Below are positions 1 through 20,721 of a stretch of 20,721 nucleotides of DNA, in pieces. The DNA comes from Reticulitermes lucifugus. Lineage: Eukaryota > Arthropoda > Insecta > Blattodea > Rhinotermitidae. Numbering within the stretch: position 1 is the stretch's first letter; the number at the start of each line of letters is the position of its first letter. A program made the position numbers and the translations under genes. The stretch lies in contig JAKCWW010000818.1 in NCBI GenBank assembly GCA_026260175.1, positions 70,203 to 90,923 on the forward strand, read 5' to 3'. Below the pieces are notes generated by a model, which saw only the letters and a program-made list of their open reading frames with translations, did no database searches and had not been told where the DNA came from.

Positions 1-60
1 GCGTCGTAAAATGACGAGGCCTAGGCCCCCTAAGGGCTGTCGAGCCATAGGAAAAAAAAA
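1..60 (+). mobile_element. SINE-like 3' end with poly-A tail (partial)
   Basis: A GC-rich end, GGCCTAGGCCCCCTAAGGGC then TGTCGAGCCATAGG, is followed by nine or more A. It is cut by the window edge. A related end appears inverted at the right edge (20680-20721). No A or B box is visible. Confidence 0.4.
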
Positions 61-1287
61 TGTACTTACTCAACAAACCTCGAATCCATCAATTTGCACA
101 TAAATTTGAACCACAGAGTAAATCATAGAGTCCTCTTGCAATTCGAAAGCTTATGTAATAATTTGTTACTGTGTGGTGATCGCAATATCTGTACTGCAAA
201 CTTCTTCAAAGGCAGGTTAAAATGTTACAGACTTTCATTGTTAACAATTTCGAGAAACGAAAAGTGTAAATTACCATTATAAATCGCCCTGAGACTACGC
301 AGCATTTTTCACATTGTCTAGTAATTATAGTTTGTGTTGCATTCCCTTTCCATTATATACGTGTATACTTCACAGCAATAAAGATGTATAAGTGAACAAT
401 TAATTGTACTGCTTTCGTTATTACATATCTATTAACTCAAACCTGCCAATACAAATGATCTTAAATCCTACTCCTTCCCAAACCCTTATTTAAACATCGC
501 CTGTCGCGCACACACAACGTTAGCTCTTCTACTTTCCACGCATTAGATTCAGGCCCCTTGTAACTTCATTTCTATCTCCCGAATGCTTTCCCTCTATCCC
601 TTGTCATACGTTACGCAGTAGAAGCTGAGTTAACCACTGTTCTCTGTAATCAATTATTATTCCGTATATTGAGTATATAATTTACTTCTTTCCACAAGTC
701 TTAGTTTTATCCCATATGGTATTCTTTGACAGTGCTTTAGAATTTCATTTTAGGTGCTTGAATTTTGCCAACAACCTAGTTCTTCCAAAAACAAATATTT
801 CTTTAAAGTGTATGAATGGTCACGTTTTATAAAATTTGAACTACGTCTCTTTCCTTACAGGTTTTAATGTTGTTTATCGAACCATATTCCTACATATCAA
901 TGTCTTCTGTTTGCATCATTCAGTTAAAGTGCAAACTTCGTTGTACAAAAACTTCAAATACAATTATGCTTTTACATAACTCCGTAATCGAGTAATCACT
1001 CTTCTCTGCTTTCAGCGTGTTCTTTGCACAACGCGGCTCAGATGAACGTATTTTTCTGTAAAGAAATTTAATTTCTATCCTTACCGGCTAAATACAGCAT
1101 CGTTCTAAAGACTAGTGATAATCAATGTTATTGTTGTTACGGCACTTCAGTTCGACTTTGTCCATTGTCTCATTAAAAACCATGCCACCAATACGACGTT
1201 TCGGAGACTGGCCCTCTCCACAGTTAAAGAAATGTGGGAAGGGGGAGGAAACCTACTCACTTCAGTCTCGTAGCATGAAGCTGATTT
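61..1287. other. Intergenic, no gene seen
   Basis: AT-rich sequence without codon structure, splice-bounded frames or recognisable repeats. Short open frames here look random. 1120-1287 may still belong to the 3' UTR of the non-LTR fragment next to it. Confidence 0.6.
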
Positions 1288-1625
1288 TCATCGAACTCCA
1301 TGCAGTAGAACACTCATTGAGAAGCTAACGGTGCTTCCGCCACTCAAGAAATTTACTGCGTTTTGTTTATCTCCAAGGCTCGCTATTTCATTCATAACAG
1401 ACCGCCACTTGTCCCTATCCAGAGCCAGATGAATCCAGTCCACGCCCTCCCATCCCATTTCTTTAAAATCCATATTGATATGATCTTACATCCATGCCTA
1501 GGTCTTCAAAGTGGTTCTTTCCTCCAGCTTTCGCCTCCAAACAACGTGCATGTACTGCTCTTCTCCCCAATGCATGCCATATTCCCCGCCTACCTTAGCC
1601 TGCATGATTTGATCAGCCTATAACA
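1288..1625 (-). mobile_element. Non-LTR retrotransposon 3'-end fragment, copy 1
   Basis: The minus strand encodes MDFKEMGWEGVDWIHLALDR followed by DKWRSVMN, matching the family-typical end MDLKEIGW-G-DWI-LAQDRD-WRALVN of insect non-LTR reverse transcriptase ORFs. Upstream, towards 1625, the RLRWAGNMA segment is present but in shifted frames. The fragment is therefore frameshifted and lacks the catalytic reverse transcriptase domain. Its antisense strand gives a false plus-strand open frame at 1363-1623. Confidence 0.75.
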
Positions 1626-1747
1626 TTTGGTGAGCAGTAAAAATCATGAACAGACTAAACTGGACGACAGAATTATTTACTTTAAACATCGCCCATCCAG
1701 AAAGACAAATATGCAAATCTAAACATCGAGAAGGCGGAAAGGTAAAC

Positions 1748-1902
1748 AAACAGAAGGCGTGTAGTTATACAGGGTCCTCAAATATCCTATCAATGTTCAA
1801 ACAGAAGGCGTGTAGTTATACAGGGTCCTCAAATATCCTATCAATGAATGTTCAAACAGAAGGCGTGTAGTTATACAGGGTCCTCAAATATCCTATCAAT
1901 GT
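1748..1902. repeat. 51/55-bp tandem triplication
   Basis: Three essentially identical copies of a unit running from AAACAGAAGGCGTG to CCTATCAATG. The second starts 51 bp after the first and the third 55 bp after the second, because of a 4-bp insertion (AATG). Identity between copies points to recent expansion. The unit was not recognised. An open frame through it is incidental. Confidence 0.9.
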
Positions 1903-2603
1903 ACAAATCAGTCCGATTAAATATTTAAATATTTAAATAAATAAATTTTGCCTGTCCAATTACAAGATTACATCAACAACAAATTAACATCAAAGAGTAT
2001 GCCACATGCAAAATTGTAAAACAACATTTGAAAACTTCAAGGCGCCCACATTTATACGAGTATCGCATCACCAATTGCATAACATAAATGACACCCTAGC
2101 AGTGACAGAATCAAATTTCTCAGCAGCCAAGTTCTTGCCGTTATGCATTGAAACGCAGTCCTTAAAGGAGCATCCTAATACTCTGTTCCGCACAAAAGTG
2201 AAATAATCCGACCCATTTAGACACCGAAATTCCAAGATTCCAGATATTTCGTTCATTGTATAGTGCTCAGTCTCTTAAATTTTGAAGCCATTTATAGACT
2301 TCATACCAAAAAAAAAAGTTTTTTTTGTTGTGAGGGGTATATATGCCTAAGTAACACCCTTCATACCTAGATGATTTTCCCTCCTCCTCCTCCAACCAAA
2401 AATGCTAACATGCCCTCACAATAACAACCTAAGCACACACACAATGCCGTGTGATAATGTACCTATTTAACAAGCAAATCCACTTTGCATATGGAAGAAT
2501 CATTAACAGACATTAATCTGTATGACCATTCATGTTTTTAATAGGGCGGCAAACTATCAACAGAAGAGACCTGTAACCTTATCAGCTGTTGAACAACAGG
2601 CTG
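1903..2603. other. Intergenic, AT-rich
   Basis: Contains a TTTAAATAT-type run (1917-1947) and an A/T homopolymer pair (2307-2329). An imperfect palindrome (2583-2603) abuts the Penelope-like element. Overlapping short frames on both strands at 2006-2256 show no recognisable protein. Confidence 0.5.
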
Positions 2604-2636
2604 CTATTCAGATTTTTACCAACAAATGCACACAAA

Positions 2637-2656
2637 CAACTACTTTTTTATAGTTG
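2637..2656. repeat. Small hairpin in left arm
   Basis: CAACTA and TAGTTG flank an 8-nt A/T-rich loop. The right arm has the same hairpin at 3601-3620 with its terminal C-G pair replaced by A-T. Confidence 0.5.
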
Positions 2657-2671
2657 TATTAGTACTGATGT

Positions 2672-2720
2672 ATTCCCCTACACGTGTTTCAGTCCTTGGA
2701 CCATCTTCAGGGGGCTAATA
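2672..2720 (-). ncRNA. Hammerhead ribozyme-like motif, left arm
   Basis: On the minus strand the core CTGAAGA (2710-2704) fits CUGANGA. It is followed by a GTCC-AA-GGAC hairpin (2701-2692), GAAA (2690-2687), a short ACA/TGT stem III, an A at the H17 position (2679) and GGGG (2678-2675). The GGGG pairs with the CCCC (2714-2711) directly before the core as stem I. Stem II has an unpaired TG/T at its base, and stem III is very short, so activity as a monomer is doubtful. Hammerhead motifs are known from Penelope-like element repeats, which fits the host element. Confidence 0.55.
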
Positions 2721-3117
2721 AGCTACTACACTTCAATTTGCATGTTAGAAGGGTCCAAAGGGTACCCTTGTTTCAGTGATAAATTTTAAAAACATTTGAG
2801 TTTGTAAAATTTAAAAAAAAACTGTAAAAACTTATAATTTATCTTACAAGTTAAAGTCACAATTTAAAATATTTAAAATATTTAAATTAGCGGTGTTAGT
2901 AACTTGTGCACGGAATCGTGGTATTGTTTTTGTAGTTAATTGTAAGCTGTAATATATATAAAATTATATGTAGTTAGAAAATATTCTGTCTGTATTAATT
3001 ACTTTTCACGTAAACTGATTAATATTAATTTATAAATTTTGCATGAATGACGTACCGTATTGCTTTGCGTGTTGTCGTATGGAGTGGTATGGGCTGACTG
3101 TCGTCTGGCGGACTTTG

Positions 3118-3366
3118 CTACGGGGGTGTATCGGGTTCTGGAGGTTGTGTACTAGCAGGGGTAGGTGGGGTGAGGTTGATGAATTGGAATAGCGGGTTTT
3201 CTTCTGCTACGTATTGCTCACTAATCAATAACTGTTGTCTGTGATATAGTTGTATATATAGGTTTTCAGTTATGTTCATGTGCCAACCTTTCTTACATGT
3301 TTTTATCAGCTGCATACTATCCTGTATTGGAGCGTTTTCATGTTGGTTATTCAAGTGACCAACACC
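3118..3366 (-). pseudogene. C-terminal remnant of Penelope-like polyprotein
   Basis: Minus-strand frame of about 80 codons ending in TAG at 3118-3120. It reads HLNNQHENAPIQDSMQLI, then KKGWHMNITENLYIQLYH, then NPLFQF and a proline-rich tail. The pattern (H-x-N-N-x-H-E near the start, M-x-L-I, K-K-G-x-x-M-N-x-x-E-N-x-Y-I-Q, N-P-L-F) is what I associate with the region after the GIY-YIG motifs of Penelope-like endonuclease domains. No ATG, reverse transcriptase or GIY-YIG catalytic motif is present, so it is a truncated, non-functional end. The call rests on motif memory only. Confidence 0.6.
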
Positions 3367-3654
3367 GCTAATTTAAATATTTTAAATATTTTAAATTGTG
3401 AGTTTAACTTATAGGATAATTTATAAGTTTTTACAGTTTTTTTTTAATTTTACAAACTCAAATGTTTTTAACATTTATCACTGAGATAAGGGTGCCCTTT
3501 GGACCCTTCTAACATGCAAGTTGAAGTGTAGTAGCTTATTAGCCCCCTGAAGATGGTCTAAGGGTTGAAACACGTGTAAGGGTATACATCAATACTAATA
3601 AAACTATAAAAAAGTAGTTTTTTGTGTGTGTATTTCTTGGTAAAAACTGAATAG
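3352..3654. repeat. Right arm of ~300-bp inverted repeat
   Basis: Inverted partner of 2604-2905, lying upstream of the Penelope-like ORF and antisense to it. It has small differences from the left arm: GCACCC for GTACCC, and a changed stem II in the hammerhead-like motif. The two arms have therefore diverged since the fold-back formed. Confidence 0.85.
3537..3588 (+). ncRNA. Hammerhead ribozyme-like motif, right arm
   Basis: Same motif as in the left arm, on the plus strand. Core CTGAAGA at 3547-3553 and GAAA at 3567-3570 are kept, with CCCC before the core and A-A-G-G-G after stem III. Stem II has decayed to mostly G-U pairs (GTCT against GGGT), and stem I has a mismatch beside the cleavage position. 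It is probably inactive. Confidence 0.4.
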
Positions 3655-3729
3655 TATGAAAAATGCACGGTGAAAGCAATATAAAATTAACAGGCTATTA
3701 GTTACTAACTTCTTTTCTTCTTGGACTTC

Positions 3730-3855
3730 TTGACCCTTGAAGATGGGACCGATACGTTGTCCCGCAATGTTGGTAAAGGATTACCATTCGACGCTGTGTA
3801 ATAACCCAGAAGAGCGCAGATCTCATCAATATCGCGGCGGAAGCCTGAAATCACG
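3730..3855 (+). mobile_element. Possible retroelement 3' fragment
   Basis: The stretch with GAAGATGGGACCGATACGTT, AATGTTGGTAAAGGATTACC, AATAACCCAGAAGAGC and GCGGCGGAAGCCTGAAATCA has the layout of a common insect repeat. That repeat reads ACGTTGGTAAA...AACCCAGAAGA...CGCCGTGAAAACCTCAAA. In translation this gives NNPEERRSHQYRGGSLKS. The match is from memory and diverged, so the family is uncertain. Confidence 0.35.
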
Positions 3856-3859
3856 GACA

Positions 3860-4910
3860 GTTTCTAACTCGTTTATATGCAGCCCCATGTATCCCGCCAG
3901 GGCAGCACAGCGGTCAAAACCGAAGCCCAAACTTGCACTGTCGATAAAGCCAACACATGGTAAACAGCCAGAACACGTAGCATTGACATGCAGAGTAGAA
4001 CAGTGACGAAGGCTGTGGCACTCCCCCCCCCCAAACCCCGACCGACCCCTGGATCGGGGGTTCAGGGGTGCAAACCTGCAAGATACTAGATAGCTAGGAT
4101 TGTTGAGGCAAGGAAGGTATAAAGAATTTTGGTTGGGGAACCTGTCGGTCAATGAATGGAGGACCGAGAAGGTAAAGGAAGATAACATTAACACGGATCT
4201 TTGGAAAGTAGGTAATTATGGTGGAAAGCTCGGGATCATATCCAATGGCACGCTGTGGTATTAGTGGTGCTGAACTGTTGGGTCTGCTACCAGAGAGTTC
4301 GATATTTTTATTTATGGTTTACTTAACGATGCTTTCGGTACCTCAGACCATAAAGCATAAAATGGTAAGATAAGTCTGTGGAAGGCAGCCCTTGTGACCT
4401 AGTTTACTGTATTATCCCGGTCATCTCGAAAAACTGAGGAAAACTACTGCAAACCTGAGCACATTCGGTGATCGGCAAAGATTCAAACAGGATTGTCTCG
4501 ATAATACGAAGGCCATTTCAGAAGTTTTGTGTATGGTGGCAGCACCGTGCAGTGCGTCATGTGATTGAACTCAAATGCTCCTAGTACATGTCTGAAACGT
4601 TACCGCTTGAACCAACTTACGCATTACTAGGGATCAGTTCGTTGGTTAATAACAACTGGCCAATCTGGTGTTTCACGGCGCTGTATCAACCGCTGACTTT
4701 GTGTAGCGTCGAATGAGATACGTCAGACTGGTCATGAAGTACGATCAGGGCGGAAATGGTACGAAGCAGTTATAACAGACTGTACGTACATAGTATTTCC
4801 CTAGCGCAAAATTAAGGTTATCTTGACAAACTTACCTGGGTAAGTGATCCCCCATCCCACGTGACTCGCCATTACTGCGTGGGTTTACCAACCATTACGT
4901 AGGCCTACAA
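3860..4910. other. Intergenic, unrecognised
   Basis: Less AT-rich than its surroundings. Holds a C-run (4021-4031) and GC-rich hairpin (4033-4074). Overlapping plus and minus open frames at 3737-4194 have no recognisable domains. Nothing else identified. Confidence 0.4.
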
Positions 4911-5896
4911 TTACATGCCTTCACATATAAGTGAACTGTTAGCACGATAATATTTCTGAACCCTTTTACCGATATTCACGAAACTTGGTATGAACATGAT
5001 CCTACTGGAGGGCATGCAAACGCAGTACTTTTGGTTTCCTAAGGTCTGTAATAGGAACATGGCACACTCGCATGGTAGCAGGCAGTGAAACAATATGCAA
5101 ATTTTATTACAGTAATATTTTTGCAGAAAGTACAATAACAAGATTTTTGTGTGAGATTTTCTTCTGCTTTGGCATGATGGTGACACCTTATGAAACAATG
5201 GTACCATTACTAATTCAATTTAAATTTAGTCTTTAAAGGGTTAATCCTTGTTTGTTTGTAATGTCCATTTTAGGTCTTTAAAAACAATTAAAAAACAACT
5301 TTTAGCTTCACAATGTCTGTCTACACATAAGAACACAAACACAAACTATCTGCATGTCAGAACACAAACTAAAGGACCAGTCTGGATGAAGTTCAGAATG
5401 ACAGATAAAGCTAAATTTGTCAAACCATTTTAATTTTGATTTAATTCTTTTTAGGTGAACTGCACCAAAGGACATAAATGAACTTTTATATATATCCTTC
5501 AAGTCTGTTGACAGATTTTGATGCAACCTGACGTACAGGATTTCTGTAATGCTAGCTTTAGTCTACTACACATACATGTGTTTCATGAACCATACCTAAT
5601 TCAATCTAAGGGTAAGCTTACTTTTGACTACATAAACGTTCACATATTATCTTTTCAGTCTTCTGACAGGTTTTTCATGGAACTTGATACATGACACTTA
5701 CATTGTAAGGAAAAGTTTTATTTATTTTAAAGGCCCCAGTGTGCATTCATTTAGTGCACTTCACGTGAAAGGCACTTTAAAATGTATTATCATGTAATAA
5801 TAACTTTCAACAGCCAATTTGCTCTTAATGACCTTAAGAACATATTGGGTAACTCAATAATGACATATTTCTAGACATGGGCTAATTCAAGACTTT
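4911..5896. other. Intergenic with faint repeated phrase
   Basis: A phrase of the type TCTGACAG-TTTT-ATG-AACTTGATACATGA occurs near 5655. A degenerate version lies near 5503 (TTGACAG...CAACCTGACGTACAG) and another near 4968 (CGAAACTTGGTATGAACATGA). It may be an old satellite-like or dispersed repeat; no gene was recognised. Confidence 0.3.
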
Positions 5897-5902
5897 TTTA
5901 TT
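5897..5902 (-). promoter_or_regulatory. Candidate DHX35 polyadenylation signal
   Basis: The first AATAAA found downstream of the DHX35 stop on the minus strand. Use of this site would give a 3' UTR of about 0.8 kb that includes the SINE at 6274-6436. Further AATAAA copies sit at 5717-5722 and 5721-5726. No transcript data support any of them. Confidence 0.3.
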
Positions 5903-6273
5903 CACTTTGGTACTCCCATGCTACTTCATGACATAACTTATTCTGCATGTATTTCATTTTATCTTTCAAATTTTATGGAAGAATTTAAGAAAAGGAATAT
6001 TTGAGTGTTGTCTGTAGACTCCAGTGTAACTAAATTGTTCACAAACTTTCTTTCTTGTTTAGTATTAGGCCTATAAGTACTTACATCACAAATGGGTGCC
6101 CTGCGTTTAAGTTCAAAATAACCAAACTTTGTATGGCAGTCATAACATAAAGTGGAAAAGTTAAAGCCAATAATAACTGTAAAGTCTCCAACAAGTTTAC
6201 ATGTTCACATATTTGACATTTTCAAATGTGCATGGAAGTGAATGCTGCAATGTATTGTGGTGCTCCTGAAACT

Positions 6274-6436
6274 CATGTGGTAGTGTCTAGCACTTATGTT
6301 TCACATGCAGGAGGAACACAGTTCAAATCTCAAGTCATGAGAATGGCTGCCTTGACTGAGGCTTTGAGGTTTTGATTGGTCCCTTCACACAAATGCTGGA
6401 ACAGACCATGACCATTTCTTTCTACATTCTTCCAAA
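6274..6436 (+). mobile_element. tRNA-derived SINE, diverged
   Basis: An A-box-like region (TAGTGTCTAGCAC, about 6281-6293) is followed at the right distance by a B box, GTTCAAATC (6321-6329). A body follows containing CTGCCTTGACTGAGGCTTTG and CCCTTCACACAAATGCTGGA. That body resembles a common arthropod SINE (CTGCCTTGGCTGAGG... CGAATGCTGGGATGG). It lies about 250 bp below the DHX35 stop and so may be inside the 3' UTR, antisense to the gene. Confidence 0.6.
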
Positions 6437-6692
6437 CTGGTTATAATAACCCTGTAATTTATCAAAAATGCCATATAATGAAGACAGTTCACAGGGCACT
6501 GTTAAAACAAGAAACAACCACTTTCATGTTAGCCTTCTCTCGTAAATGTCAACTGAATGAAATGGTATAATAGATTCATATAAATCACTTACATCTATCC
6601 CTTCCAGTCCAAACAGCATACAGAATACAAAGTTCAATAAGACTACGAACTCATAAACAGGGTTCAGACCAAACACAGTATAATCTTCTGCT

Positions 6693-19935
<13,243 letters not shown>

Positions 19936-20261
19936 CTGCAAGCAGTTAAATAACGATTTTATTGTTCAGTGCTAGCTATCACATACATAAGTTATTCTAA
20001 TTTCAGACAATAACTACCAAAACAAAGTAAAAGAATTAAACAAATATTACACTATTTTTTGAGATGTATGATGTGCTAATTTCTTTATCCATATACTTTA
20101 CAAACACGTGGACTCACATTGGTCAGTTCAAAGCATAAAAGGTTCAATTAAAACAGTCATGTTATTGTGATGGCATTTTAACTGCTTTTAAACACCTGTT
20201 CCTAATCAACTTTAAATCCTTGCTTGTACAGATAGTTAGTCCATAAAGAGGTTAAATATAA
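19936..20261. other. DHX35 intron upstream of exon a
   Basis: Acceptor-proximal intron. Neither the Walker A exon nor a promoter is visible here. Confidence 0.5.
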
Positions 20262-20585
20262 GTCTTTGACTAACTACTCCAAGAAACTGTCAGTCGCTCA
20301 GCTAGTCAAAACCTTCCCACTTTTTATGGAAAACCAAGGTTCATTTTGTGTTCACTATAACATTCCATTGGACCCTATCCTGAGCCACTTTAAAACAGCT
20401 AATACCCTCCACCCTATTTGTTTAAGATCCATTTCAATATATATTATCCTTCCTTCTATGCCTATATCTCCTAAGACATCTCCTCAGATTTCCTGCCTGT
20501 TCATCTTATCAAAGCACACTATATGCCCTGTTCATCCTATTCTCCTACATTCAATTACTGTATTTGGTGAAGGGTAAGAATTAGG
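20262..20585 (-). mobile_element. Non-LTR retrotransposon 3'-end fragment, copy 3
   Basis: The minus strand has MDLKQIGWR and, after a frameshift, VAQDRVQWNVIVN, then a GKVLTS-stop-ATDSF tail matching copies 1 and 2. The shared CTAGCTGAG stretch lies at the same position as in copy 2. It is the most decayed copy. Its antisense gives the long plus-strand open frame at 20266-20577, which is not a gene. It lies in the DHX35 intron upstream of exon a. Confidence 0.7.
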
Positions 20586-20659
20586 AAACTCCTCAATATG
20601 TGTGTGGGTTATTCTCTCCAGCCCTCTGTACTGGTAAAGCTGTCCCTATGCACAGTAGT

Positions 20660-20721
20660 AGTAAGTAAGTATAAATGTGGGTCGGGCCCTTACGGTCCCG
20701 ATGCACGTAGGCCTTTGACAG
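20660..20721 (-). mobile_element. SINE-like end (partial)
   Basis: The reverse complement reads AAAGGCCTACGTGCATCGGG then ACCGTAAGGGCCCGACCC, followed by a TACT/TAC-rich tail. It shares GGCCTA, TAAGGGC and CGA-CC in the same order with 18-50 at the other window edge. It is cut by the edge. Confidence 0.35.

Larger units (their letters stand above)
2604..2905. repeat. Left arm of ~300-bp inverted repeat
   Basis: The reverse complement of this arm matches 3352-3654 with few mismatches over its whole length. Homology starts at CTATTCAG on the outer edge and fades just after GCGGTGTT on the inner edge. Relative to the Penelope-like ORF it lies downstream in the sense direction, the position of a 3' pseudo-LTR. 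It is the better preserved of the two arms in its hammerhead-like fold. Confidence 0.85.
2604..3654 (-). mobile_element. Fold-back Penelope-like element remnant
   Basis: About 1.05 kb bounded by two long inverted arms (2604 to about 2905, and about 3352 to 3654) that align almost end to end. Shared landmarks are the HHR-like core, the GGGTCCAAAGG stretch, the poly-A/T tract, the TTTAAATATTTTAAA-type block and GCGGTGTT at the inner edge. Between them the minus strand encodes a short Penelope-like C-terminus. Penelope-like elements are retroelements with a reverse transcriptase and often a GIY-YIG endonuclease, and copies commonly carry repeat units in direct or inverted arrangement. This copy is severely 5'-truncated and not autonomous. 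It could instead be read as a DNA transposon with long inverted repeats, but the ORF remnant and the hammerhead-like cores favour Penelope. Confidence 0.7.

Noticed and set aside
3826-4194. 122-codon minus-strand frame overlapping an 89-codon plus-strand frame
   Set aside because: No recognisable domain on either strand, no splice-bounded conservation, and it overlaps a likely repeat fragment and a C-run.
4147-4260. Plus-strand EDNINTDLWKVG as another copy of the retrotransposon C-terminus
   Set aside because: Only a few residues resemble the DNIKTDLREVG pattern, and the following WRALVN region is absent.
4911-5207. 98-codon minus-strand frame downstream of DHX35 as another gene
   Set aside because: Cysteine-rich composition looks random; no domain, and it overlaps the degenerate repeated phrase.
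20266-20577. 103-codon plus-strand open frame as a gene
   Set aside because: It is the antisense of a non-LTR retrotransposon fragment; the peptide resembles the antisense peptides of the other two copies.
19936-20721. Search for the Walker A exon of DHX35 inside the window
   Set aside because: No minus-strand sequence able to encode GETGCGKST was found; the exon must lie beyond 20721.

Overview
This is eukaryotic, AT-rich nuclear DNA dominated by one intron-rich gene and by dispersed repeats. The protein-coding signal is a single gene on the minus strand, DHX35, a DEAH-type spliceosomal RNA helicase. Ten exons can be placed between 19935 and 6693, all with GT-AG splice sites and mutually compatible phases. 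Joined, they give 605 residues ending in a TGA stop. The first roughly 90 residues, including the Walker A (P-loop) motif, are not in the window and should lie beyond its right edge. I assembled the exons by reading conserved helicase motifs and comparing with the remembered human DHX35 layout; no search was run.

The organism is most likely an insect, probably a cockroach or termite (Blattodea). The support is the long repeat-rich introns, three fragments of a non-LTR retrotransposon 3' end of a kind common in those genomes, arthropod-type tRNA-derived SINEs, Penelope-like element debris and TA-flanked MITEs. The lineage call is an inference.

Layout: 1-60 is a SINE-like tail. 61-2580 is intergenic, with a decayed non-LTR fragment (1288-1625) and a 51/55-bp tandem triplication (1748-1902). 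2604-3654 is a fold-back element: two ~300-bp inverted arms flank the C-terminal remnant of a Penelope-like ORF, and each arm carries a hammerhead-ribozyme-like core. 3730-6690 is intergenic or 3' UTR, with another retroelement-like fragment and a SINE. 6693-19935 holds DHX35 exons separated by introns of 89 to 2437 bp. These introns contain a SINE (10800-11290), three MITE-like elements (12805-12989, 14484-14740, 17287-17461), a non-LTR fragment close to a splice acceptor (16838-17165) and several microsatellites. 19936-20721 is part of the next upstream intron and holds a third non-LTR fragment and another SINE-like end.

No operon, CRISPR, rRNA or convincing tRNA gene was seen. Most other open frames are chance or are antisense readings of repeats. 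The observations most worth following are the Penelope-like fold-back with its hammerhead-like cores, and two substitutions in catalytic motifs of the helicase (DEVH for DEAH, TQSRR for TQPRR).
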